A stretch of 64,000 nt of DNA from Gerris lacustris (lineage: Eukaryota > Arthropoda > Insecta > Hemiptera > Gerridae): positions 111,418,514 to 111,482,513 of the forward strand of contig OX578277.1 in assembly GCA_951217055.1 (NCBI GenBank), written 5' to 3'. The notes under the pieces are model-generated. The model ran no database searches, was not told the DNA's origin, and worked only from the letters and a program-made list of their open reading frames with translations. Shown piece by piece: positions 48,275 through 59,845 of this stretch (positions are counted from its first letter, which is position 1; each line of letters opens with the position of its first letter). The translations under genes and the position numbers were made by a program.

Positions 48275-48631
48275 GGGGCCTGGGTCGCTCAGAGGCTAGA
48301 GCGCTTGCTGTGCAATAACACAAGTTAAGCAGCATCGAGCCGGGTCAGAAGGTGACCGCAGCTCTGGGTTCGATTCCCGGACCAGGCCCCCCGCTCAATG
48401 CGCAAATGGGAAGCTGCTCGAAAGAGTGGCGCCACCAGGTTTCGGCCTGGAAACCATGATGATGACACTCCTGGTTGTATTACAACTAGGAGGGGAGTCA
48501 TGGTTAACGACCATATCTTCACACAAGTGTGAAGATTTCGGTCCCTAATCCGGGTTAGTTCAATGGGCTCACCTAAGTGGCCTGCGTCTTCGGTAGTAAA
48601 AGCCCCCGAGGTAAAAAAAAAAAAAAAAAAA
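48275..48631 (+). repeat. SINE with composite tRNA/5S-like head and poly(A) tail
   Basis: The head GGGTCGCTCAGAGGCTAGAG resembles a tRNA A box. 48321-48358 (AAGTTAAGCAGCATCGAGCC, GGTGACCGC) resembles 5S rRNA. GGTTCGATTCC (48367-48377) is a perfect B box. A body of about 230 bp ends with 19 A. GTGCACGTAAG (48264-48274) and GTGCAAGTAAAG (48632-48643) are near-identical flanking repeats, as expected of LINE-driven insertion. Located in pyruvate kinase intron 2. Confidence 0.85.
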
Positions 48632-48782
48632 GTGCAAGTAAAGTGCACCATTTGCAACTAAACTGAAATTGCTTGATTAAGGTTGACTTAGTTTAACTCT
48701 TATAGTTCTATGAGCCAGTCAGCGAGATGAAGTGATGGTACAAAACTTCATAAAACCTCAAGAAAAAATGAAGTAAGGGAAT

Positions 48783-48813
<31 letters not shown>

Positions 48814-49660
48814 GAAGTGAAACTTCTTTAGGCGTGGTACAGTAAATTGACTTGGATGAAACAAAATTGTATGTTTGTAATTCGAGACTCGTCCAAGTGA
48901 AAGATTTTTTACAGGAAAATCAACTGCCAACTTGATTTACCTATAAAAAATCTTTCACTTTCAATCCACCGACCTCTAATTCAGCAGGCATAAGTGCTAA
49001 ACATTGCACCAGGGAGGTACATGATTTTTAAAAGTGGTATATAAGAGTAATATTATATGCATTATAAAAATATAATATATATAAATGTTGATTTCATGTT
49101 TTTTCTTCATTATTTGCTAAAATTTTATGAAAATATTTTATTTTTCAATTAAATTCCACAAAATCATTTCTTAATGCTGAAATAATAAAATCGACAACAA
49201 ATGCAAAGAGAGCAATGCATAAAATCAACTGTTTCTAGAACTTAAGTTTTAAGGTCTCACACAATTTTTTTTTTTTTATAATCAACTGTTCATTAGATCG
49301 CAAGCTATTAGATTTACAGATATTTGAGTAAAATAGTGTTGTACCTACGACGAATATTTTTTACTCAAATAAAACTAAGGAGCCAAGCACCAGACATATT
49401 AGCTAGTTTCCCACTTCCCACCACAAGAAAACTAACGAGATGTGGCTGAAAAAAGAGCGACTATATAAGACGATACATTTCTCGTTAGTGCCGAAACAAG
49501 TCAATTTTGTTAGAATCGTGACAAAATAAAATAGATCCAAGAAGTCACAACCTTGTTCCATCCTTGTCACTGTAGTTCATCAACATGCATAGACTGTGCG
49601 GCATAGTCAAACATCCCTTATCCTTGTATCCCGTAGTCAACAGTACAATTCATTTTAGTA

Positions 49661-50458
49661 GGGGAGAGCGGGGTTGGTTGGGACAGTGGGATGAATTGGA
49701 CACTGTTGTTTTTGGTTGAAAAGAAGGTGAGATTAGCAACCCTGGTGTAGCCAGTCAGTAGCCCTTCAGTTGCTATTCAATCCCTCAAGTGGTCTGACGT
49801 CTTGTTGATTACCATTGATTTTTAAAAAAATAAATTCGATTTGGAGGCAAGCTGATGTAAAATTTGAGACCCACGTCAGAAGCCTTCCAGCCCCTCTACA
49901 ATATTCTTCGGAGTCTCTACTATTTTTACCTGGTAATGGATTTATTTATGATTACAAATCATTTTGGTTGCTTACTGTGGATCAATGGGTTCCAATGTCG
50001 TTTGTGTTGTTTTAAAAAAATGGTGTCGAGGGATGAGTTGGACAGTAAGCCCCATTCATCCCCAACTGTCCCACTTATCCCTCATATCACACACACATCG
50101 CACCTATTTCTTCTTTTGGTTGCCTACTTTCTTACTTATTTAATATTCCTTCTATTTAAGTACTCAAATGAATTGTTTTCATGATTTCAGTTGGAAAATC
50201 AGGAGTTTTTAAATGTGTCTTAAAGTATCCCACACCTGTGTCCAATGTTATCCACCCATTGGGATACATTGGACAAAGTAAAGGTTTTGGAAAAACATAA
50301 AAAATAGTATGCTAATGTTTTATTAAGTCGCTATAAGTCTGGAATATGTTAGTTAGGATCTCTATGTATGATAATCACACAAAAGCGAAAAAGTTCAAGC
50401 AAAACTGTGGCTCCCATGGCCTCTAAAAATAAGTGTCCCAACCAACCCCGCTCTCCCC
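49661..50458. mobile_element. 798-bp inverted-repeat element flanked by TA
   Basis: Ends GGGGAGAGCGGGGTTGGTTG and its complement CAACCAACCCCGCTCTCCCC are perfect over about 25 bp. TA lies on both sides. The interior has more degenerate WWGGACA/GTCCCA words and no transposase. Pyruvate kinase intron 2. Confidence 0.88.
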
Positions 50459-51111
50459 TATAATAAAATTACAAGTATTTTTGTTAAAATGAAAATTCAG
50501 TAAAACGTTGAGGAGAATCAAAATTAAAAAGAAAGAAACACAACAAACGGCAAAAAGAAAACACTCGAGCTAATAACACTTCTACTTTGCATTACTATTT
50601 GGTGTTAAAACCCTCTTGTAAAATAATCGACAGACAAGCTTACAATAATGCTCCTGTTAGTTCAAACACAAAAACATAACACACGTTAGTTTTTTATATT
50701 GCATATATTGTGTTTTTGTATTGTCAGATTGTAAAAGGTAATTGTACAATAGAATTATAGTATGTGACAGCGACAGATTAGGAAAACTCAATTTTCTCTG
50801 CGTCATCAAGTCCGTCCGCAATAAAATTAAAACAAATCTATTACAATTTTAGAAAACACTGTAATTAGAAAACACTGTTGACTCCATTATCACGGTGCAT
50901 CTACACCTCAGGGTCAAATCGGGTCTGTGAAGTGTTCCAAACAAATAAATATACTTTGAACAGTTGCTTGCAAAGCGAGCATCGAATGCTGTATTTTCTC
51001 CTATGTATAATCACTCGAGAACTGTTATAGAGTATTCGTCAGATTACGTAGAGGCTAGTTCAGTAGTCACATCATAATAATTTTTATTAATAACAATGGT
51101 AATTCTAATAA

Positions 51112-51737
51112 TAGTCGAGGAGATAGCGTGCAAAAAAGTGTCTGACTAACATCAAGCTAGAATTTTGTATACAAGTCAATCTTTTAGTGCCATTTAATAA
51201 TATGTGGTCGGCTAAGTTCGTCTGCGGGACATAGCTTGGCAATAGGCGTTTGAAAAAAACAAACCGGTGGAGAGCGGCCATGTCTCACCAATTATGGTGG
51301 ACAATGTGATTTTCATGATCCTGAGTACAGAATTAGTTAGTAGACTGAAAATCAAGTTGATGTTAGTTTGTCCCTTGACAGGTGACCAGGTTGATTTTTA
51401 GTGATATTTGAATAACTAACCTATCAAGTGTGAAAATAACATCGACTTGATTTTTTGGACTACTATCTAATTCTGAACTCAGGATCATGAAAATCACATT
51501 GTCCACCATAATTGGTGAGACATGGCCACTCTCCACCGGTTTGTTTTTTTCAAACGCCTATTACCAGGCTATACGAACTTAGCCAACCACATATTCTTAT
51601 TACAACCAATATCCTATTACCAAGCAGACAAACTTAGCCAACCACATATTCTTAAAAGGCGCTAAAAGATTGACTTGTATACGAAATTCTAGCTTGATGT
51701 TAGTCAGACACTTTTTTGCACGCTATCTCCTCGACTA
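51112..51737. mobile_element. Foldback MITE TAGTCSAGGAG, full copy 1
   Basis: Ends TAGTCGAGGAGATAGCGTGC and complement; arms of about 240 bp include AAGTCAATCTTTTAG and AATTATGGTGGACAATGTGA. TAA flanks both sides (51109-51111, 51738-51740). A 3-bp TAA duplication would suit PIF/Harbinger, but the class is open. The right arm carries a ~60-bp partial duplication (CCAACCACATATTCTTA twice). Confidence 0.88.
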
Positions 51738-51977
51738 TAAATAATCTAAGACTAAACAGATAATTAAGTTGTTCACACAGCTAATGACCCTCGTACTGTC
51801 GAAGTGGTATAAAAAAAAAGAAAAGAAGATAATAATAATAATATAATTTTTCTGAGGTTTGTTAGCAAATAAAAATCGACAATTGTCTTTAAAATTGTCA
51901 TGGTGTAAACGTATTTAAGTACGGTTTTTGTAATTGAGAGGAGATCGGAGATTATAAAGGAAAGATCTGCAGCTTAC

Positions 51978-52007
51978 CTGTTTGATAAAACCAGGGTCCA
52001 CAATACT
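51978..52007 (-). CDS. Pyk: Pyruvate kinase exon 2: 30-nt microexon
   Basis: Acceptor GTTTTGTACAG ends at 52008; the exon encodes SIVDPGFIKQ; donor GTAAGC follows. It is exactly ten codons and phase 0 on both sides, so it can be included or skipped without changing the frame. It joins exon 3 as FIKQ-MEESG. Support is splice signals, phase and open frame; there is no homology to lean on in this variable N-terminal tail. Confidence 0.65.
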
Positions 52008-52266
52008 CTGTACAAAACAAATCAAACATTTAGACCGTTTCATTACCTTGTTATCTCAACCTGATTCTTTAGGTACAGTACAAGTTCAACACATACTTTA
52101 CCAGTTGATAAGAAATAAACAAAGTATTTTTATTATTTATCAATAGTTCAATAAGTTGTATTAGAAAACAAAAAAGTAATGACTCAATTCCTAATGCAAA
52201 GCCCAGATTGTAACGGACGAACCATCTAATTTACTTTTGTCAATAAGTTTACATACAGATAACTGC

Positions 52267-52865
52267 TAGTGTTGGGAACCAATCAACTGAAAACAGTCGA
52301 CTAATCGATTGTTTTAAAATATTCATTCATTCGGTTGTGGATATCTAGCTTTCAATCGACTGATATCAGTCTATAGTTTGGAGTTGTAATTCGGACGTGT
52401 ATATGTATAACGAGATAACGAGTGTCATGCGTCTTCTCACCCCTCCTCAGTCCTTCACCGTTGTTCCCTTCCCCTACCACTCTTAAATTAAAAACAAAAA
52501 CATCCGATTGAAACATTCGACTCTTGGATTCAGTCTCAGTCTATATTTTTGGATATTTAGTTTTCATTCGACAGAAAACGATATCATAGCAGGCTGTAGT
52601 TTGCGATGAGATAACAAGTGTCAAGCTCCATCTTCCTCTCACCCCCCCTCAGCTCTGAGCCCTTCACGGCCTTCACTTGTTCCCTTCCCGTACCACTCGC
52701 ATATTAAAAACAAAAACATTCGACTTGCGGGTTCACTCTTGAATCTATATCTTTATTCGTATACCCAATTCCCGCTATGAAACTATTTTCAGTCGATTGT
52801 TTTTTCTCGAATCGACTTATTCATTCGGTTGTTTTATTAGTCGGTTGTCCCAACTCTATTATAGC
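52267..52865. mobile_element. Putative hAT MITE with internal duplication
   Basis: The left end TAGTGTTGGGAACCAATCAA and the right end (complement AGTTGGGACAACCGACTAAT) form an imperfect inverted repeat of the TGTTGGGAA type. AATCGATT/AATCGACT words fill both ends. Two ~230-bp internal units share GATAACRAGTGTCA and TACCACTCKYATATTAAAAA. Target duplication unclear. Confidence 0.55.
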
Positions 52866-52944
52866 ATTCTACATGCCGTGTCAGTAAACCCTGAAAGGAG
52901 GGACTCAAAGTAAAATTAGGAGACATGGGGCAAAACGTTTGTTG

Positions 52945-54055
52945 AGAAAATATTAAGACAAAGGGATATTTAGTCCAAATTATTTTGGGACAAAGGAATA
53001 TCAAACTTCTGTATATAATATAGTTAATATCTCTTAGTCTAATTAACAGAGACCTTCAAAATGTAGCATTTATTTTTATGAAATGTGGCACTAAAAAGTG
53101 TGGAATTATGGTACTTATTTTGGCCAAATGTGGCATTTATTTTAGCTAATGTGGCATTTATTTTTCAACTTTTTTCGGGCAGTCGTGAAATGGACCCGGA
53201 GGAGATAGCTGTGCATGCATATCATTATGTTAAAATAAGAAGGAAAAAAGGCGTTTTTGGGTTCTTCGAATAATTTCAGACAAAAAAAATATCTACTATA
53301 GATTGTTTCATACAGTGTACCTACCTACCCCATATCAAAGAGGACAGTAACAATTTTTGCCAAATATCGTGTGGAACTTTCAACGAATTGCTTAGAATAT
53401 TGAAGAACAGTTAGACCAGTAAAGACACTTATATGAGGGATGCAGTTTGCCCCTGATTTGATTGAAGGAGTGGGGACTGAGTGGCAGTGGCTTGGATGGC
53501 AACGTCTGACGGGTTCAATTGAAAACAATGGGCTGACTGGGTTGCGCCACCTGCAGGTAGTGGCTAGACAGAGGGACGGTGGACCGGGTAGTGCTACCCG
53601 GCGTGTGGCGCCATCTCGTGTGGTAGGTGGCATTCTATTCTCATTGGTACAGCACCACTCGAGTGGCGCTACCCAAATGACGAAGTGTGTCACTACCCTA
53701 AGATAGGAATCCACGTCACTTGGGGAATCCTCCGCACCTTGGAATCCTGCCCTGAAGGGCGTATCTTACCTGGTTTTATGGGTTGTAGCAGAACCCCTTA
53801 GAATATTAGAATATTTCTATTTTTTTCTCAGAACTTGGCCCAAATAAGGCAAAATGTGGCAAAAAGTGTGGCATTTTACCGAAAAATAGGCAAATGTGGC
53901 ATTTTAGTATGGCGACATGGCAAAAAGGCATTTGAAGGTCTCTGCTAATTAACTATTTAAAAAAAAGGATATAACTTTTATGTACAGAAGTGTGATGTTC
54001 CTTTCTCCTAAACTACTCTGGACTTAATATTCCTTTCAATAGATAAATGGATATA
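52945..54055. repeat. Foldback repeat split by a hAT insertion
   Basis: The left piece (52945-53046: GGGATATTTAGTCCAAATTA, CAAAGGAATATC) is an inverted match to the right piece (53953-54055: GATGTTCCTTTCTCC, GGACTTAATATTCC). Related text occurs at 10345-10400, 21960-22020 and 54945-55050. Confidence 0.6.
53047..53944. mobile_element. 898-bp hAT-like element with perfect 8-bp duplication
   Basis: Ends CAGAGACCTTCAAAATG and complement, flanked by CTAATTAA at 53039-53046 and 53945-53952. CAG-type ends with 8-bp duplications define hAT. The edges are rich in ATGTGGCATTTA words; the middle (53440-53700) is much more GC-rich and may be a second, older insert. No intact transposase. Confidence 0.92.
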
Positions 54056-54839
54056 ATTATTTCAATACACAGGAGATTCTATGTTCTAATTTTCACATCC
54101 ACCCAGGTCATGCAAAATTTGCAATAAAATAGGAGGTAACAAACTAAACAAGTGCCTCAAAGCCTAGGCAAATAAATTAACAGTAGCAGGTAATTAGTAA
54201 AATAGACAACCGTTTATCTGTGAATTTCTGATTCCTATTACTTATTCTTACAAATAATCCATCATTCCAGACAGTACAAACCTCAGTCGTTTTCAACATT
54301 TCTTTAAAGAAATACCTTTTGACGCAACAATATGATGATAATTTATCCAGGTAATTGCAAATATTCTAAGCCACGAAAGTCAGAGATCAAGTATATATAG
54401 TTATTATAATACTTTATACTATATATAAATAAAATGTCAAGTTTCGGCTGGTGGCTAGTAAAGCGGTAATTCCCAACTTCAATACGCCGGTACCGGCCGC
54501 CTCATATATCACATTGATAATATGGTCAAAGAAAAGAAAAAGAAAAAGGGGAATTGATACGAACCCCGCCGTTAGCGCTGGCTTTTGGAAAAACCATTTT
54601 CCTTATGAACTGAAGGCGATGTTCTTGTGAAATGAAGAGGAAACGCCTATAACTTCTTTTTATCAAATCTGACACTGACAAGTGACATCTGTTTACAAAA
54701 GATGATACCATGTAACATGCAAAAAAAAAAACCAATGTTGCTCAAAAGAGTGAAAAATTCCCGATGAAGGTGAGGCATTTTGCCAACGGCTATTTTAAGA
54801 TTCGGCGACTCGAAATATCATTTTAATAATAGAACTTTT

Positions 54840-55171
54840 GGTACTTATATACTTTAGCACCCCCCTATATCCCTTTGTGTTAATAGTTATTTAGACAAAG
54901 GAACATTATACAAAGTATCATATATTCCTTAGTCTAAATTACTATTAAGACGAAGGGATATTTATTCCAATGTATCTTGGGACAAAGGAATATCACACTT
55001 GTGTATATAATTGTGATCATATCGTTTAGTCTAATTAGCTATTAAGATAAAGGAATATTAAATATAAAACTTCCCTAGGAATCTCAATGTCTTGGGGAGA
55101 CAAACCTTTTAGACTTTTGTAGGGCACACTATTGCTCAGAACAAAAGAGGGTGCTAAAGTAAAAAAGTGCC
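54840..55171. mobile_element. 332-bp inverted-repeat element
   Basis: Ends GGTACTTATATACTTTAGCA and complement GGCACTTTTTTACTTTAGCA, about 26 bp. Flanks GAACTTTT (54832-54839) and GAACTGTT (55172-55179) may be an 8-bp duplication with one mismatch. A truncated relative lies at 21812-22020. Confidence 0.75.
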
Positions 55172-55179
55172 GAACTGTT

Positions 55180-56028
55180 TTTAATTTTATTTTAATTGTT
55201 CATATTAATTTACGGCTATTTCAACGAAATGTCTCAAGACGATTATAGCAAAAAGAGCGTGGATTTTACGGATTTGTAAACAGCTGATTTTCGAAGAAAA
55301 TAGCTATTTAAGTTGGCACTTTGGCGTTGCCGGCAAATCTGCACCTTTTGAAGATGTAAATATGCATCCAATGACGAACCTAATCGGTTCTGACGAGTTG
55401 AAAACATGTGTTCAAATCACGAAGAGATTCTAATCCTAGATCTGCTACTCGCTGAATAGCATATTTATACTAGACAAGAAACAAAAATGAGCCGAGTTTT
55501 GTAATAATTAATAATATATGTAATAGGTAAAGAAGCTTACATTTTCTATTAAGTTGGTTCCTAGGTTCTAGGTACAGTTAACAGCTGAGTTGACGAGACG
55601 GCTGATACAGACAAACTCAAGTAAACAGAAATGATTCTTTGGAAGGGGATAGAAGGTGATTGTCCTTGAACAAAAACCGGCTTTATGGAACACGCACTGG
55701 AACGCTGAACACAGCTTGACTTCCAACACTCCGATCTCCCTTTCATACGACGTTTCTAAATTTAAAATCCGATCAATTCACTTTTCCAAACGACAAATAT
55801 GAATGAAAATGGATAAACGACGAGTCAGAGCTTACTAATTACAACTGTAAAGACCTTGTTAATCAAAGAATGAATGTTGAGAAGTGTGAGTGTGTTACCT
55901 ACACAGAATAATGTAGGTGGTTACTAGTCTACTCATAGATAAACATTTGGACTTTACTTTAGTTCTATACTCTGTCATTCTGGGTCTAAAGGTCATGTCG
56001 AGATAACATTTTACGAATATAAATAAAC
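55180..56028. other. Pyruvate kinase intron 1 DNA, nothing recognised
   Basis: Short ORFs without family resemblance. No splice-flanked frame in phase with the microexon was seen. Confidence 0.5.
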
Positions 56029-56971
56029 AGATCAAGTGTGTGCTAGACAGCACACAGCGAGGGTCCGCAGGCAACACAGTATTGTTTAACTAGTATCTAT
56101 TTATGTAGCTTTTTAAAATGCTAAAAAGCTTACTTTGAACTATCCTATGGGTCTGATACTCTCAAAACACATAAACAAACTTCTGAAAAAGTATTTTTTG
56201 CCAGTGAACCGGACAATAAACATATAAATAATTATTAAAATAAACAGGTCAAGTGTGTGCTGGTCAGCACACAGCGAGGGTCCGTAGGCCACACTGTATA
56301 GTGTTTAACTCTAAAGTGTATAAACAGTGTTTTTTTAAAATGCTAAAAAGCTTACTTTAACCATTCTAAGGGTCTGATATTCTCAAAGCACACTCTGATA
56401 AAGTATTTTTTTGCCACTGAACCGGACTACAACCATATAAATACATCGAAAATACCATAATTATTAAAAAAAAAACGTATTTTGTCAATTAAAAAATAAA
56501 AGAATATTTTTTTCGCAATTTCCAAAAAGTGGTATCTTTACTTTTGGTCGAAGAATGTTCAGGAATTTTTTCAGATTTTTTGGACTTCACATAAGCGAGA
56601 TAGAGGAGGGGACACGTTTTACACCCACTTCAAACTTGCCTACGCTCGCCCTATCAAAGTTATAACCAAAACATTATATATTTTTGTTATCAGCTCGACG
56701 TACCCTTTCATATAATACCCCACACGGTCTCCAGAAAAAACAATTATTTTTTAACCCTTAAGTTTTTTTACCCTTATTTTTTCGAAAAATATTTTTTTTA
56801 AGTCGCTATATTTTGAAAACGTGTGGGTAGGTACTATACACATATATGCCAAATTTCAAAGTGATCGGACGAAAGGTGTAGCCGTGAGAGCAGGCGATAG
56901 ACGGACGGACGGATAGACAGACACACACAGGAAAATATAAGGGTCGTTGGTTTTGCCTAGGGACCCTAAAA
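56029..56971 (+). repeat. Family C copy 3 with duplicated 5' end
   Basis: 56242-56971 is a full copy. 56029-56220 is a separate piece of the first ~190 bp in the same orientation (ACAGATCAAGTGTGTGCTAG), so the 5' end is present twice. Confidence 0.88.
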
Positions 56972-57289
56972 ACAACTTTTAAGCTTATTTGCCATTACTC
57001 TTTTTCAGTTTAAAATTTCATTTTTGCTGTTACTGTTAAAATTTTAAAATAATATTGATTCGAAACAAGAACAACACTTTCTAAATGTACTATAGTGGCC
57101 ATCAATTTAAATCCATTTATATATAATTTAATCAATTTATAATTATACATGTTAAATAATTGGGTCAGATAAATCAAATAAAACTTTCTTATATATAAAT
57201 ATTCTTATATATAAATATAAATATAGATACTGTATTTTATTTAAATCTCACAATATCTCGTTTAATTGATTTATTTCTTAACCTAACTA

Positions 57290-57720
57290 AAAATTGTTCA
57301 ACAGGTCGTCTGTCTGTGCAGACCTCTGGAACCTAAACTACTGGGCCGATTTTGACGAAATTTGGCATACATGTTCAGAAAAATCATACCACAAGGTTAA
57401 AATTAGGTTAAATCGAGAAATATCCCGCAAAAACTCTGAAAAAACGTGGAAAAAATTCTTTCTCGAAAACGTTTCCGACGATATTGATTAAAAAATTCTA
57501 AAATGTAGATAATTTAAATACGAATCTAACGATATAACGGCCAAAATCTAGTTTCCGAAATATTGATGAAAATAAATATGATTGTGTTGAAAATCGAAAA
57601 GTAAACAACTACCTGTTGAACAATTTTAGTTCCTGAGAAAATAGCTTCAAAAGCGGACGGAAAGAGACCGGGTTCGATTTACCGGCGAGGAGAAGTTATT
57701 TTTATGATAGATTTTGATGA
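57290..57720 (+). repeat. Family B copy with B-box-like motif
   Basis: Contains CTGTGCAGACCTCTGGAACC and TGGGCCGATTTTGACGAAAT. Downstream, GAGAAAATAGCTTCAAAAGC is followed by GGGTTCGATTTACCGGC, resembling a pol III B box. Confidence 0.7.
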
Positions 57721-57998
57721 AATGTTCAATAATAATTAACTTCCCTTCGAACTTCGAAAACTTATAAATGAAAAAAAAACTGGGCTAAGTAATTACGAAC
57801 TTGTATTTCAGAAAGTTTGTCATTAAAACGATTTTTTCTTTAAAAATTTGATTGCATATTTACTTTTATGGTTTTTAGGGTTTCGTAGGTCCTCCTCGAA
57901 ACCCTTATATCGAGGGTGATGTGTCTGTCTGTCCGTCCCACTTAAGTTCATATCTCCCAAACCATTAAACCATTCAAGCTAGAGAGTTGAGAAATGTA

Positions 57999-58080
<82 letters not shown>
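57999..58080. repeat. TA microsatellite
   Basis: About 40 TA dinucleotides, following the end of a family D-like tail (57885-57990: TAGGGTTTCGTAGG and GAGGGTGATGTGTCTGTCTG). Confidence 0.97.
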
Positions 58081-58082
<2 letters not shown>

Positions 58083-58309
58083 ATTTTCGATACATTTTTA
58101 TGTGTGTTTTATGAATTGAAATAAATTTACCTTGTCGTTATTACAGACAAAAAAAAACATTGTGACCTCCCGGGTTTTGATTTATTTTATTTTAATCATA
58201 TTATATGATATAAAAGATGAAATTTGATAAGATTAAGAATATATTTTTATGGGCACAATTAAGATCAAAGATAAAATTAATCTTCATATTAAAAAAAAAA
58301 AATGTTTAT

Positions 58310-59480
58310 TTATCGTGCCTAATAATAAAAAAACGGTCCGAGACAACTCAGACAAACTTTCTCATATACAAGTTCATAATTTCTTAGCCCAGGGTTTTCC
58401 ATTTATTAGTTTTCGTATGTACATTTAATTATTATTGAACATTTCTTCAAAATTTATCATAAAAATAACTTCTCCTGGGCGGGGAATCGAACCCGGGCTC
58501 ACCGTTCGCTTTTTAAGCTATTTTCTCAGGAACTAGATTTTTCCCGGGAAAACGGCTTATATCTTTAGATTCGTATTTAAATGGACATTTTAGAATTTTT
58601 TAATAAAAATCGTAGGAACCGTTTTCGAGAATTTTTTATTTTTCAGAGTTTTTGGGGGGTAGTGCCCCTAAATTTGGAGCTAAAATTAATTTCTCGAATT
58701 CGCCTCGGGTATGATTTTTCTGAACATTTATGCCTAAATTCGTCAAAATCGGCCCAGAAGTTAAGGCTCCAGGCGTCTGCACAGACAGACAGACATTTTT
58801 TAAAAACCACTTTTTTGGACTCAGGGGACCTCAAAACGTGTAAATCCATCAAAATCTCAAAATCGAATTTTCGCGCCATCACAATACTTTCTCTATATGT
58901 GAGAAAGTAAAATATCGGTCAGAAACAACTCAGACAAACTTTCTCATATACCTACGAGTTCATAATTATTTAGCCCAGTGCGTTTTTCATTTATTAGTTT
59001 TCGTGTAGGTACATTCAATTATTACTTCACATTTCATCAAAATGTATAATACAAACAACTTCTCCTCGACGGGGAATCGAACCCGGCCACTCTCTGTCCG
59101 CGTTTAAAGCTATTTTCTCAGGAACTAGATTTTTCCCGGGAAAACGGCTTATATCGTTAGATTCGTATTTAAATGGAATACATTTAAGATTTTTTTAAAA
59201 TAAAAATTGTCGGAACTGTGTCAGAGAAATAATTCTTTTTCACGTTTTTTTTTTGGAGGTAGCGCCCCCAAATTTGAAGCAAAAATACATTTCCCGATTT
59301 TGCCTCGAGATACGATTTTTCTCAACATGTTTGCCAAATTTCGTCAAAATCAGCTCAGTAATTTAGGCTTCACGAGTCTGCACAGACAATAGGCAGACAT
59401 TTTTTTCAAAAAACTTTTTTGGACTCAGGGGACCTCAAAACGTGAAAAAAATCCATCAAAATCTAAAACACGAATATTTG
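58310..59480 (-). repeat. Two tandem family B copies
   Basis: Copy one spans about 58310-58910 and copy two about 58915-59480, both inverted. Each has CAACTCAGACAAACTTTCTC, GGGGAATCGAACCCGG (a B-box complement), AACTAGATTTTTCCCGGGAA and GACTCAGGGGACCTCAAAAC. Confidence 0.85.
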
Positions 59481-59800
59481 TGGCATCACAATAAGCAAAA
59501 ATTAAGTAATGTTGGCAATTTAATAAAGTGGGCTTCGAACTGGGATTTGGAGGCAATTGTGAAATGAATTATTATTTTTTATAATATACCTAGTCCTGAT
59601 TCTATTCTATTATGGCTTTGGGAAGGAAAATAGATATTTTAACATTTCATTTAATTGCTTGGCCAACATGATAACAGTAAAAAAAGGCACTGATAATAAG
59701 CATGTGCCCCGTGTGGTAGAAGGCTAGTATAATATTAATTTATATGATACATGATAAAAACAACATAATAATTGTATTATAAATAACGTAAACATCTTAC

Positions 59801-59845
59801 ATCATAGCGTCCAGACTGAGTACGGGCTCTTTCCATAGCCTTCAT
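59801..59845 (-). CDS. Pyk: Pyruvate kinase exon 1 (putative start exon)
   Basis: ATG 59845 opens MKAMERARTQSGRYD and stops at donor GTAAGA in phase 0, matching exon 2. An in-frame TAA three codons upstream limits the frame to this ATG. The segment is more GC-rich than its flanks. The N-terminus of pyruvate kinases is not conserved, so this rests on signals only; alternative first exons are common in the family. Confidence 0.5.

Larger units (their letters stand above)
32228..59845 (-). other. Pyk: Pyruvate kinase gene, ten coding exons
   Basis: Pyruvate kinase (EC 2.7.1.40) transfers phosphate from phosphoenolpyruvate to ADP in the last step of glycolysis, in the cytosol as a tetramer. Exons at 59845-59801, 52007-51978, 48093-47958, 45739-45516, 45344-45158, 42961-42752, 41333-41194, 36977-36690, 35070-34848 and 32442-32228 have GT/AG borders and matching phases. 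They total 1698 nt, or 565 residues. Substrate and metal residues are present: Arg92, Asn94, Ser96, Asp132, Lys289, Glu291, Asp315 and Thr347. The fructose-bisphosphate loop (ITTTGRSA, about 450-457) suggests allosteric control as in other insects. Exons 3-10 are certain by homology; exons 1 and 2 rest on splice signals and phase. Introns add up to about 26 kb and are full of transposons. Confidence 0.95.

Noticed and set aside
48275..48395. Functional tRNA gene
   Set aside because: The A and B boxes are too far apart, with a 5S-like piece between, and a poly(A) tail and flanking repeats mark it as a SINE.
48748..48930. Minus-strand ORF MAVDFPVKNLSLGRVSN as an alternative pyruvate kinase start
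   Set aside because: It runs into a poly-K stretch from a T run and has no donor in phase with exon 3.
55561..55746. Minus-strand ORF MKGRSECWKSS as another pyruvate kinase first exon
   Set aside because: No donor giving phase 0 to the microexon was seen; the exon at 59801-59845 fits better.
58462..58500. tRNA gene from the GGGGAATCGAACCCGG B-box-like motif
   Set aside because: No cloverleaf could be built; the motif recurs in all family B copies and belongs to the repeat.
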